Positions 19,483 through 27,342 of a stretch of DNA of 64,000 nucleotides are shown here, in pieces. The notes under the pieces are model-generated. The model saw nothing but the letters and a program-made list of their open reading frames with translations, was not told the origin of the DNA and did no database searches. The stretch is taken from assembly GCA_963819685.1 (NCBI GenBank), contig CAWFXI010000010.1, positions 1-64,000 of the forward strand, read 5' to 3'. The stretch comes from CAIUGU01 sp963819685. GTDB lineage: Bacteria > Pseudomonadota > Gammaproteobacteria > Steroidobacterales > Steroidobacteraceae. Within the stretch, counting starts at the first letter, position 1; every line of letters begins with the position of its first letter. The translations under genes and the position numbers were made by a program.

Positions 19483-19536
19483 CAAGCGGCGGGCGTCGTG
19501 CCAGACGCGGAGGCGTTCGAAGGTGGGGGAAGGCAT
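19483..19536 (-). repeat. Isolated four-helix gene 5' fragment, copy D
   Basis: Encodes MPSPTFERLRVWHDARRL and then diverges. It lies between hairpin cluster 5 and head motif D, the same order as at cluster 3. Confidence 0.72.
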
Positions 19537-19565
19537 GGGCGACTCCGTGCGGATGCAGAAGAACA

Positions 19566-19912
19566 GAGAAACCGGCCGGCATTGCCGGCAAATGGTCTTC
19601 GTACAAATGGCCGACTCTGTCGGCAAAAGTCCCCTTCGAGGATAAAGCCCGGACGGGCAGGCCAGAGGGAAGAAGAGCAACCGGCCAGCGCTGCTGGCAA
19701 ATGGTCTTCGACAAATGGCCGACTCCGTCAGCAAATGGCCCAGACGGGCAGGTCAGAGTCTGGCTTGCTGGCGTAAGCCGGCTATTTGCCACGTCTTCGT
19801 GGCTATTTGCCGGAGGCCATTTGCTGACGAAGTCGGCCCTCTGACTTCTTCCATCTGGCTTGCTGGCGTAAGCCGGCTATTTGCCAACGCAGTTGGCCTT
19901 CCACTCGGTCAT
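19566..19912. repeat. Hairpin repeat cluster 5
   Basis: Left arms with CGGCAAATGG, GCCGACTCTGTCGGC and the CCCCTTCGAGGATAAAGCC variant, a centre near 19750, then right arms with GCCACGTCTTCGTGGC and GCCAACGCAGTTGGC. It begins only a few bases after the BrnA-like stop. Confidence 0.83.
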
Positions 19913-20191
19913 CTAACTCACATCCCGGATCGCATCGTCCAGGACTTTTTTCGATACACCCCGCTTCTTCAGGGCATGTGAAAGACGCTCGATCATGCCT
20001 GGTGCATAGGTGGCTTCGTCACGGCGCAGCCCTTCGCTGATGTAGGACTTGAGCAGCGTCTGGTAGCCGGCAAATCCTTTGTGCGGGGCGATGGCCTTCA
20101 GGCTATCGACGACATCCACCGGAATGCGCAGTGTGATGCTGGTGACGGCCCGGTCTTTCTTCAGTCGCTTCTTCAGGGTTTCATTGAGCAT
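19913..20191 (-). CDS. brnA: BrnA-like antitoxin
   Basis: 92 residues. SITLRIPVDVVDSLKAIAPH and GFAGYQTLLKSYISEGLRRD show the ribbon-helix-helix type DNA-binding and dimerisation pattern of BrnA. It follows and overlaps the BrnT-like toxin gene by 11 bases. BrnA binds BrnT and represses the operon by family knowledge. Confidence 0.85.
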   Translation of the reverse strand: MLNETLKKRLKKDRAVTSITLRIPVDVVDSLKAIAPHKGFAGYQTLLKSYISEGLRRDEATYAPGMIERLSHALKKRGVSKKVLDDAIRDVS

Positions 20192-20474
20192 ACAGGGATT
20201 CCTCGTGCCGACCTGCCAGCCGGGCGGAGATGATGCGGATGGCGTCGCCTTCGATCTCGATATGAACCACCCGCAACAAACGGCCTAGCTTGTCGAAGCC
20301 AATCGCGGCATCGCGGTCCTCGCCCTTTCTCCCCGCCTCGATCAGAACGATGAGCGGGTCCATGAACACTGTGGCCGCGTCTTCGAAACGAATGCCGCGG
20401 TGGCGCCACGTCGCTTGCGCCTTGTCCACGTTCCACACGAAGTCGGTGCCACCGATTCGATGCCGCTCGTCCAT
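20181..20474 (-). CDS. brnT: BrnT-like toxin
   Basis: 97 residues with the BrnT features FVWNVDKAQATWRHRGIRFE, a DRDAAIGFDKLGRLLRVVHI strand and IRIISARLAGRHEESLY. BrnT is a RelE-fold ribonuclease toxin. The pair is complete, with head motif F about 100 bases upstream and hairpin cluster 5 directly downstream of brnA. Confidence 0.87.
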   Translation of the reverse strand: MDERHRIGGTDFVWNVDKAQATWRHRGIRFEDAATVFMDPLIVLIEAGRKGEDRDAAIGFDKLGRLLRVVHIEIEGDAIRIISARLAGRHEESLYAQ

Positions 20475-20572
20475 GAGCCTGCACTCCGGTATTTACATTG
20501 TCAATACAGAGAATCACGATCAAAGAGAGCTATTGGGCGGTGATGTGCAGGAGAATGCACGCTGGATAGCGG

Positions 20573-20594
20573 GTGGGAATGCGGAGAAATGAAG
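20573..20594 (-). repeat. Cassette head motif, copy F (degenerate)
   Basis: Minus-strand CATTTCT is kept and the CCGC end is changed to CCAC. It is preceded by CTCGCTCC like copy E. It lies upstream of brnT. Confidence 0.42.
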
Positions 20595-20599
20595 GAGCG

Positions 20600-20985
20600 A
20601 GAGCAACCGGGAACGGAAGCGGAGCGACCGGCCGGCTTCGCCAGCAAATGGCCTACACGGCAAATGGCCGACTCTGTCGGCAAATGGCCTGGCACGAGCA
20701 AGCCCGGACGGGCAAGCAGAAGCAAGCTGTGGCAAAGGGCTTCGCAAGGGGCGCTTCGCCAAGAGGGCCATCGCAAAGCCCAGACGGCCGGTCAGAGTCT
20801 GGCTTGCTGGCGTAAGCCGGCTATTTGCCACGTCTTCGTGGCTATTTGCCGGAGGCCATTTGCCAACGAAGTTGGCCGGTTTCTCTTTCTTTAGTCTGGC
20901 CTGCTGGCGTCAGCCGGCCATTTGCCGACGTCAGTCGGCCATTTGCGGGACGCCATTTGCCAACAGAGTTGCCGGTTCTCAATTT
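20600..20985. repeat. Hairpin repeat cluster 6, next to tRNA-Thr
   Basis: Left-arm units, a rearranged stretch with several small TTCG hairpins (20735-20775), a centre near 20790, and two right-arm units with GCCACGTCTTCGTGGC and GCCAACGAAGTTGGC. It ends about 40 bases from the tRNA-Thr 3' end, the right limit of the array. Bases 20475-20600 hold the brnT upstream region only. Confidence 0.82.
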
Positions 20986-21022
20986 AGCCTGGTCGCCTCT
21001 CTCATCCTGCGTCTGGATGGAG

Positions 21023-21099
21023 TGGTGCCGGCTGCAGGAGTCGAACCCGCGACCCACGGTTTACAAAACCGTTGCTCTACCAACTGAGCTAAGCCGGCA
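21023..21099 (-). tRNA. tRNA-Thr (UGU), CCA encoded
   Basis: The minus strand folds as a full cloverleaf: acceptor GCCGGC pairing with GCCGGC, D-arm AGCTCAGTTGG, anticodon loop with TGT, T-arm with GGTTCGACTCC, and an encoded CCA. In enterobacteria the corresponding thrU lies after birA and is followed by tRNA-Tyr, tRNA-Gly, tRNA-Thr and tufB. Here birA-coaX is upstream but the next tRNA is missing. Confidence 0.95.
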
Positions 21100-21167
21100 A
21101 TTGAGGGGAAACAAGGGCGCGCATTGTAGTCTGCTCACGCCGCGGAATTACAGTACTTCGTTCACCT

Positions 21168-21962
21168 TTAACCCTGCGACTGGGCTGCGGGATTCGCGCC
21201 TGCAATTGCCTCGGTGCCTTCCGGGCAGGCCCTGAAGTCCAGCCGGACTATTTTTCCCGGCTGCGTCTGCAGTACCGCGGGATCGAACAAGGCGCCAGGA
21301 GTCGGCAGGCTGACGTCCAGCCAGTACACCGAACCCGCCCGTCGCCGGTCAGCCAGTTGGGCATTGAGGCCCAGCGCCTTGATCTCGTCGACTCTGCGTT
21401 GCGCGCGTGCCTGGTCGTTGAATACGCCCAGCGACAGCGTATTGGAGTCTGGTCCCGGCAGGATGTAGGCATCCGAGATGCCACGTTGCACCAGCTCCGC
21501 GAGGGCCTTCTCGGCGGCTTCGCGACTGCCGAGATTCTGCACGCTGACCCAGTACCCCAGCCAGACGTCACCCTGCTCCATGCGTTGCCGCGAGAAATAA
21601 CCCACCGCCTGCAGGGCCGCGGAGGCTTGTACTGCCTCAGTCAGATCGCGGAATGCGCCGACGCTGACACACTGGATATCGCTGGCAGCTGCGGCGCCGG
21701 GAATCGCGGATGCCAATGCGTTGTCTGCGACGGCAGGAGCGCCCTGGGCCGCAGCCTTCTGCGCAGCGGTGTCTGCAGTGACCGCCTTCTGTGGGGAGGG
21801 CGTCGCTGTGCCGCTCGCTTCCGTCGACAACACGAGCCGGGGAGCCGCGGCGGTGCGGACACGTTCCGGATTCTCCAGCCGGTTCATGCGGACATCCACC
21901 AGCTGCGACCAGCCCAGAAAGCCGAGGTTGGCGAGAATCAACAGGAGGGCGACACCACGCAT
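21168..21962 (-). CDS. SPOR-domain membrane protein
   Basis: 264 residues. An N-terminal membrane anchor (about residues 3-20, LLLILANLGFLGW) is followed by an Ala/Pro-rich linker, a C-terminal SPOR-like domain with VSVGAFRDLTEAVQASAALQ and YWVSVQNLGSREAAEKALAE, and a second half with SLGVFNDQARAQRRVDEIKA. SPOR domains bind denuded peptidoglycan at division sites. It lies downstream of coaX and the cytochrome gene, a common gammaproteobacterial neighbourhood. Confidence 0.82.
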   Translation of the reverse strand: MRGVALLLILANLGFLGWSQLVDVRMNRLENPERVRTAAAPRLVLSTEASGTATPSPQKAVTADTAAQKAAAQGAPAVADNALASAIPGAAAASDIQCVSVGAFRDLTEAVQASAALQAVGYFSRQRMEQGDVWLGYWVSVQNLGSREAAEKALAELVQRGISDAYILPGPDSNTLSLGVFNDQARAQRRVDEIKALGLNAQLADRRRAGSVYWLDVSLPTPGALFDPAVLQTQPGKIVRLDFRACPEGTEAIAGANPAAQSQG

Positions 21963-21977
21963 CAGAGTTTCCCGGAA

Positions 21978-22265
21978 CTATTTCTTGGAACCAGACGCCC
22001 AGTAAGCCGCAATGCTGGAAATTTCCGCATCAGTGAGCGTGATCTTGCTCGTGTGCTTTACGCGGCCTTGCATGACATCGCGAATCAGGGACTCAAGGGC
22101 AGCCTGGGTCTCGCCTACCCAGTCCTTGGGCTCGTGGCAGTCGGCACATTGCGCAGCAGCCATCTTTCCCGCGGACGGATCGGCGGCGATTGCGTCGAAG
22201 GAACCCAGCAGCAGACCCGCAAAGACAGCGGACTTTGACCACGCGACCACCACTGGTACCTGCAT
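21978..22265 (-). CDS. Small class I cytochrome c
   Basis: About 95 residues. An N-terminal signal segment (VFAGLLLGSFDAIAA) is followed by one haem motif CADCH and a C-terminal helix ISSIAAYWASGSKK typical of monohaem cytochromes. I chose the ATG at 22265 because AGGAGG precedes it closely; an upstream ATG adds ten residues. It should be exported and act in periplasmic electron transfer; the partner is unknown. Confidence 0.8.
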   Translation of the reverse strand: MQVPVVVAWSKSAVFAGLLLGSFDAIAADPSAGKMAAAQCADCHEPKDWVGETQAALESLIRDVMQGRVKHTSKITLTDAEISSIAAYWASGSKK

Positions 22266-22348
22266 CGGGAATCCTCCTGGAATCGCGCTTATCAAAACTG
22301 ACGCAGCAGCGGTGTTCGATGATACATCACAGTCCGGAGGTACCAGGA

Positions 22349-23116
22349 CTATGCTGTCGCAACGGGCCGCGCAGAGCCCGCAAGAACGACCAGGCCCCTG
22401 AGCACCAGGTCCGGCACCTGTTGGACCGGCGTCGCAACATGAGGTTCGATGCGGTCCGCCGCACCCCCCGTCATGAGGAGCGCGGGCGCTTCGCCGAACC
22501 GAGTGGTCATGACTGCCATCGCCTTGTCCACCAGACCTGCGAGCGCGTGCACGGCGCCCTGATGCACGGCCCCGAGCGTGTTGTCGGCAAACAGTCCATC
22601 GCCCAAACGGCCGTCCCGGGACCGGACCGCAATGTCACTCGTGTTGTGCATCAGGCTCGAGATCATCAGATCGGGACCGGGAACGATAAGTCCTCCCAGA
22701 TGGACACCCGACGCGTCCACGCCATCGACCGTCATTGCTGTGCCCACGCCCACAACGCAGACTGCACGAGCCTCAAGCGCGAAGGCGCCGATCATGGCCG
22801 CCCATCTGTCTACACCCAGCTTCTGCGGATCGACATAGGCATTTTGAATTCCGCCTGCCCGGGCAGTCGACTGTACAAACTCCGGCGCAAGACCCCATGA
22901 GTTGAATACGGCTTCCTTGATGAGCGCAGTGAGGCGTTCGCCGCCAACATTGGCAACGAGCACGCGATCGACCTTGCCGGCAGCACTCAGCACGCGCGTG
23001 CGAAATTCATTCGCGTCCCAGCCCGCATGGGAATCCGCATGCAGGGGGCCAAGCCCACGCTCCCCCAGCACCGCCCACTTGACGCGGGTGTTCCCGGCAT
23101 CGATCAGCAGCAGCAT
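22349..23116 (-). CDS. coaX: Type III pantothenate kinase
   Basis: 255 residues. The ASKHA-fold signatures are present: LLLIDAGNTRVKWAV at the start, GVDRWAAMIGAF, GVGTAMTVDGVD and a GGAADRI loop. CoaX phosphorylates pantothenate as the first step of coenzyme A synthesis and usually needs a monovalent cation. It follows birA by six bases and is probably co-transcribed with it. Confidence 0.95.
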   Translation of the reverse strand: MLLLIDAGNTRVKWAVLGERGLGPLHADSHAGWDANEFRTRVLSAAGKVDRVLVANVGGERLTALIKEAVFNSWGLAPEFVQSTARAGGIQNAYVDPQKLGVDRWAAMIGAFALEARAVCVVGVGTAMTVDGVDASGVHLGGLIVPGPDLMISSLMHNTSDIAVRSRDGRLGDGLFADNTLGAVHQGAVHALAGLVDKAMAVMTTRFGEAPALLMTGGAADRIEPHVATPVQQVPDLVLRGLVVLAGSARPVATA

Positions 23117-23122
23117 CCTGAC

Positions 23123-24145
23123 CTAACCCTTTGCAGCCCGCAGGCTGACGTCTGCCGATACGAATCGTCTGAGTTCACCCTGTACGCTCACCAGCAGCGC
23201 ACCGTCTTCCGCCACGCCTTGAGCGATGCCGGAAACCGATTCATTGCCCGCTACGACTCTTACCGGAGCTTGCGCCATTGCGTCGTAGCGTCGCCACTCG
23301 TCGATAAAAGCGGAAAAGCCCTGGACGGCGAACACTTCGAGCACAGCGACCAGATGTTCGATCAACGTTGCTGCCAGCTGGTTGCGATCCGGCAGCCGGT
23401 CTCGCAAGATCTCCGTCAGATCCGCAATGAGCGCAGCCTGCTGTTCCGCCAGCGTCAGCCGCACTTGAGCGGGCATCCGGACATTGAGACCCACACCAAT
23501 CACGACTCGCGTTGGCCCGTCCGATTCGCCGGCCACTTCGATCAGAATCCCGGCGAGCTTGCGACCGCGCCAGAGCACGTCATTCGGCCACTTGAGTCCG
23601 ATGTCGGTTGCACCAAACTGCTGGAGCACGCGCATGACCGCAACGCCGACTGCGAGACCCAGTGCCGACAACGTTGGCGGCGAATCGGCAAATCGCCATG
23701 CCAGCGACAGGCAGATTCCCGATCCGAACGGCGCTATCCACGTGCGCCCGCGTCGGCCCCGCCCGGCACTCTGCAACTCGGCAACACAGACACTGGCGTG
23801 AGCAATCTCTGGTCCGGTTTGATCTGCCAGATAGCGGTTGGTTGAATTCACTTCCAGCAACACGTCCAGCTGCTGGAGCCGGGGGCGCAGGGCGGGCGAC
23901 AGAAACTCGAGAATTTCCTTGCGATCGTACAGCTGCACGGCGCGAGGCAAGCGGTAGCCCTGTCGTTGCACCGCCTGAATCTCGATCTCGATGGCACGCA
24001 GCGAGCGCACCAGCTTCCATACGGCGCTGCGCGATACCTTGAGCTTGGTTGCCAGCCATTCACCCGAATGAAACTTGCCGTCGGACAGAAGTTCAAGCAG
24101 GCGTTGCCGCCGCTTGACTGTCTGCATCCGGGGAGTGTCAGTCAT
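23123..24145 (-). CDS. birA: Bifunctional biotin ligase / biotin operon repressor
   Basis: 340 residues. An N-terminal winged helix (about residues 10-65, including SRSAVWKLVRSLRAI) is followed by the ligase domain with GRGRRGRTW, LKWPNDVLW and KLAGILIEVAGE, and a C-terminal SH3-like domain. It attaches biotin to carboxyl carrier proteins and, with the DNA-binding domain, can repress biotin genes. Full length for the group; coaX follows directly. Confidence 0.95.
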   Translation of the reverse strand: MTDTPRMQTVKRRQRLLELLSDGKFHSGEWLATKLKVSRSAVWKLVRSLRAIEIEIQAVQRQGYRLPRAVQLYDRKEILEFLSPALRPRLQQLDVLLEVNSTNRYLADQTGPEIAHASVCVAELQSAGRGRRGRTWIAPFGSGICLSLAWRFADSPPTLSALGLAVGVAVMRVLQQFGATDIGLKWPNDVLWRGRKLAGILIEVAGESDGPTRVVIGVGLNVRMPAQVRLTLAEQQAALIADLTEILRDRLPDRNQLAATLIEHLVAVLEVFAVQGFSAFIDEWRRYDAMAQAPVRVVAGNESVSGIAQGVAEDGALLVSVQGELRRFVSADVSLRAAKG

Positions 24146-24160
24146 TGCAGAGGTGCCCGG

Positions 24161-24805
24161 CTACCTTGGGCCAAGCATCCACAGACGCCGCGCGCGGTTC
24201 TCGCTGCCATCGAGCATCCTTCTGATGTTGCTGCGGTGGGTATACGCCACAAACAGCGCCATGCCTATGGCAAGCAGCAGCAGGGGCGACGACGGCGCTG
24301 CATGCTGCAGCAACAGAAATACCGGAAACGCCACGGCGGCCAGCACGGTCCCGAGGCCTACGAATCCAGACAGCATGACGGTCAGGAACCACACGCCCAG
24401 TACAGGTGCCAATGCAGCCGGAAGAATGCCGGCCAGTACACCCAGAAGCGTGGCAGCTCCCTTGCCTCCACGGAAATCATGCCAGACCGGGTAGACATGC
24501 CCGATTACCGTACAGGCAGCGCAAGCCACCACCAGCCACTCTCGATTGACTGCCGGATCGGCCTGAATGCCGGGGAGCACGAGATGAGGAATCAGCTTGA
24601 CTCCCAGAATTCCCTTGCCGACATCGATCAGCATGACCCATGCAGCGAACCCCAGCCCCTGCGTCCGCAACGCATTGGTGCCGCCTGCATTGCCGCTGCC
24701 GTGATTGCGAATATCGACGCCGCCGCGAACTCTGCCCACCAGCAGGCTGCCAATCAGTGAGCCCAGAAAATAGGCCAGCAGACTCTTGATTCCCAGTTCC
24801 AGCAT
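24161..24805 (-). CDS. plsY: Acyl-phosphate:glycerol-3-phosphate acyltransferase
   Basis: 214 residues and several membrane segments. The signature motifs are GSGNAGGTNALR near residue 36 and FRGGKGAAT near residue 108, both needed for catalysis in PlsY. It transfers an acyl group from acyl phosphate to glycerol-3-phosphate in the inner membrane. It lies 16 bases upstream of birA. Confidence 0.95.
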   Translation of the reverse strand: MLELGIKSLLAYFLGSLIGSLLVGRVRGGVDIRNHGSGNAGGTNALRTQGLGFAAWVMLIDVGKGILGVKLIPHLVLPGIQADPAVNREWLVVACAACTVIGHVYPVWHDFRGGKGAATLLGVLAGILPAALAPVLGVWFLTVMLSGFVGLGTVLAAVAFPVFLLLQHAAPSSPLLLLAIGMALFVAYTHRSNIRRMLDGSENRARRLWMLGPR

Positions 24806-24904
24806 TCGCGAATCCCTGATTAACCCCTACCCTCAAAAGCAGAGTACCCACCGCTGCGCCCAGCGATGGGTACCTGTACCAAGCGTGATAATCGCCGGGT
24901 TGAA

Positions 24905-25303
24905 CTACTCGAAATCGCCGCCCCATTCCCACCCGTCCGACGGACGAGAGATGTGGACCAGTCGAATCCGATGGTCCGCCGGGTTGCGACCGGGCTGACC
25001 CTGCACGATCACCTTGTCTCCCGGCTTCAGCGTGTCCTTGCTGACGTTGCCATCGCGGGCCAATGCCGCCCCGCCGCCCCATTCCACAGCCCAGCGCTGC
25101 ATGGTGCCGTCCTTGTCCGGGGCCATCACGTGAATGAAAGCGTGCGGATTACGGAACAGGAACTGCACCACTTCGCCTTCGATCTGCGTTTTCTGGTCGA
25201 CAAAGTAGGTGGCGGGAAACGAGTGGTGTGCGTAGGCGGGCACGCCAACGGCCACCGCGGCCGCCGCTACCGCTGTGAGCAAACCGTACCTGATGCGCTT
25301 CAT
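24905..25303 (-). CDS. DUF6152-family exported protein
   Basis: 132 residues starting MKRIRYGLLTAVAAAAVAVG with a cleavable signal ending near AYAHH. The mature part starts HHSFPATYFVDQKTQIEGEV and reads like a small beta-barrel (WAVEWGGGAAL, KPGDKVIVQGQPGRN). I chose the ATG with a GAGGAGA box upstream over the longer frame. These proteins are frequent in proteobacteria; function unknown. Confidence 0.78.
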   Translation of the reverse strand: MKRIRYGLLTAVAAAAVAVGVPAYAHHSFPATYFVDQKTQIEGEVVQFLFRNPHAFIHVMAPDKDGTMQRWAVEWGGGAALARDGNVSKDTLKPGDKVIVQGQPGRNPADHRIRLVHISRPSDGWEWGGDFE

Positions 25304-25550
25304 GTCGTCTCTCCTCGGAATACGTTCTGTCAACCTGGATACCCGGTGCCGATACAATACCCCTTATCCCTCAGGGTACTCCAGCGGCGTTGCGACTCCC
25401 TACGTAAAACACCCAAAAACCCGCCGGAAACCGGACGTTATCACCACAGAAACGGTCCGGTAACCAGGTGCGGGAAGTGTGGATCACTGGGCCTTAACAA
25501 GGCCTGAATCCACGCGGGACCAGAGCGACGCCGTTCCCAACCGTAAGAGG
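25304..25550. other. Intergenic region without recognised features
   Basis: Lies between the DUF6152 gene and the CtlX-type gene, both on the minus strand. I see no convincing gene, tRNA or riboswitch. Confidence 0.4.
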
Positions 25551-26522
25551 CTAACGCACCGGCAAATGGATCTCGGCGATCATGCAGCGCGCACTACCGC
25601 CCCCGAGCCTTTCGATGGTCGTCAGCGGAACCGCTACCGGGCGCAACTGCAGCCGCTGAAACAATTGCAACTGCGAAGTTTCGAGCGATTGCAGGGCGCC
25701 TGCGGAAAGCGCGACCACGCGACTCGCATCTGCAGACCCAAGCTCAAGGAGGTTCCCCGCAAAGCTTTCCATCTGCGCCATCGTGAGATCGAGGATCTCG
25801 TGACCGGTCTCCCGTAATCGTCGAACGACGTTTTGCCGGTCCGATTCGACAATGGCTGCCGTACACACTGCAGCGAAATGGGTGCCGACCGACAGCATCA
25901 CATTCGTGTGGTAGATGGGAACGCCTGCCGCGTCGGTTGCCCTGAAGGCGACGGGCTCGTAGTCGAGCTGGCGCGAGAATTCCGCGAGGAGTTCGGCATC
26001 CGTTCGGGGCGACAGGCACGCGTAGGCAATGCGGTTCACGCGATCCAGTACGAGGCTCCCTGTTCCTTCGAGATATCTGCCCCGGGTTTCGCCATGGGTC
26101 AGATCGACGATGCGTTTGATAGCGAAACCCTGTTCGGCGCCGAGCGCTGCCACGATCTCCATGCGCCGTTCCAGCCGTCGATTGGGTGCGAGCATCGGAT
26201 ACAGCACGACCGTGCCGTCCGCGTGAAAACTGATCCAGTTGTTGGGGAAGATTGCGTCAGGCGTGTGGGGTTCGAGCGTGTCCTCGAAAACGTGCACACG
26301 GATTCCAGCGTTCTCGAGTGCCGTTGCGAGCGCAGAAAATTCCGCCACGGCGGATGCCTGATCAGTTGCAGCGTCTGCAGACGCATCGAGCCGCTGGAAC
26401 CGATTGGAAGCGGCGGTCTCGGTATTTCCCATGAACCGCGCAGGCCGGACCATGAGGACATGCTGCGAAGTCTGCGGCTGGCGCACCGCCGCTTCAGCCC
26501 GAACTGACGGGGGCCACCGCAA
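25551..26522 (-). CDS. CtlX-type arginine deiminase-related hydrolase
   Basis: A guanidino-group-modifying fold protein of about 305-323 residues. Motifs include VRPARFMGN near the start, DAIFPNNWISFH, HTNVMLSVG with the catalytic histidine, and GGGSARCMIAEIHLP with the C-terminal catalytic cysteine. The group includes CtlX, proposed to act on citrulline. The start is uncertain: the first ATG overlaps the anti-sigma gene, and the ATG giving MVRPARF fits the family better. No other arginine catabolic gene is adjacent. Confidence 0.8.
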   Translation of the reverse strand: MRWPPSVRAEAAVRQPQTSQHVLMVRPARFMGNTETAASNRFQRLDASADAATDQASAVAEFSALATALENAGIRVHVFEDTLEPHTPDAIFPNNWISFHADGTVVLYPMLAPNRRLERRMEIVAALGAEQGFAIKRIVDLTHGETRGRYLEGTGSLVLDRVNRIAYACLSPRTDAELLAEFSRQLDYEPVAFRATDAAGVPIYHTNVMLSVGTHFAAVCTAAIVESDRQNVVRRLRETGHEILDLTMAQMESFAGNLLELGSADASRVVALSAGALQSLETSQLQLFQRLQLRPVAVPLTTIERLGGGSARCMIAEIHLPVR

Positions 26523-27342
26523 CGATATGCTCGCGAGCGGAAACCACGGCGCCGCCGGGCTTTTCTATTGTCACTGCAAACAGCGTGGGGGCGCCGACCG
26601 GCAGCTTTGCAAGGATCGGCACCACGACTTCGGTTGCGCCGGCCGGGATATTGAAGACACCGCCATCCACCGGATATCGATCGTCACGAGTGGAGTCGAA
26701 TATCCACAGCTGGTATTGCGTCTGCGCGGGGTCGTTGACCGGCAGACCCGTGAAGCGCATGTAGCCGGTTTGGGTTGCGGCATCCCACACGACATCGCCC
26801 TTGACGCCTGGCGCCGCCGGATCCTCGGTTGGCGCCCACTCCTTGATCAGTGGATTGGCAGTCGCAACGAATCTCTCCCTGATCTCGGACAACGTCGCTA
26901 TGTCGAGTGACGCCTGCGTCAGTACATCGACTTGCTGGTTCTGCTGGTCCTGCAACCTCGGCCACCAGGCAACCACCGCCACAATGACTGCGGCAGCTGC
27001 GGCAAACCAGCCGAGAGTGCCCCCTGGACGTGAGCTTGTTTCCACACTTGCGGGAGGGTCCGAATTGCGATCTGGCGTTGGGACCACGCGAAGCTGCGCT
27101 GCCGTGAAACTGGATGCGGCTGCATCGAGCCTGGCCTTTACAGCGGGAGGCACGGCCTCCTCCTGCCAGTCACCGGCGAGGAAGACTGCTGCAGCCGTGC
27201 GCTCCAGCGTTTCCGGATCTGCGTCCGGATAGCCACGCAACAACTCGTCCAGTTCCAGCTGTTCCGTCTGTGACAACCCGTCAGTTGCCTGCTGCACCAG
27301 CAGATCTGCAAGGCGCTCATGATCCAGGAAGTGTCCGCTCAT
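26494..27342 (-). CDS. RskA-like anti-sigma factor
   Basis: 282 residues. A cytoplasmic N-terminal part (HERLADLLVQQATDGLSQTE), one membrane segment around residues 105-125 (GWFAAAAAVIVAVVAWW) and a periplasmic C-terminal domain with TGLPVNDPAQTQYQLWIFDS and GVFNIPAGATEVVVPIL, as in RskA. It overlaps the sigma factor gene by ATGA, so it should sequester that sigma factor at the membrane. The inducing signal is not visible. Confidence 0.88.
   Translation of the reverse strand: MSGHFLDHERLADLLVQQATDGLSQTEQLELDELLRGYPDADPETLERTAAAVFLAGDWQEEAVPPAVKARLDAAASSFTAAQLRVVPTPDRNSDPPASVETSSRPGGTLGWFAAAAAVIVAVVAWWPRLQDQQNQQVDVLTQASLDIATLSEIRERFVATANPLIKEWAPTEDPAAPGVKGDVVWDAATQTGYMRFTGLPVNDPAQTQYQLWIFDSTRDDRYPVDGGVFNIPAGATEVVVPILAKLPVGAPTLFAVTIEKPGGAVVSAREHIVAVAPVSSG

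Noticed and set aside
14678..20985. Possible CRISPR arrays
   Set aside because: Repeats are regular and palindromic, but there are no unique spacers of constant length. Units alternate orientation within clusters and no cas genes are nearby.
13852..21022. Classical integron with attC sites
   Set aside because: I found no RYYYAAC/GTTRRRY pairs, no attI and no IntI-type integrase. The hairpins are many small stems per cluster, not one long imperfect attC stem per cassette.
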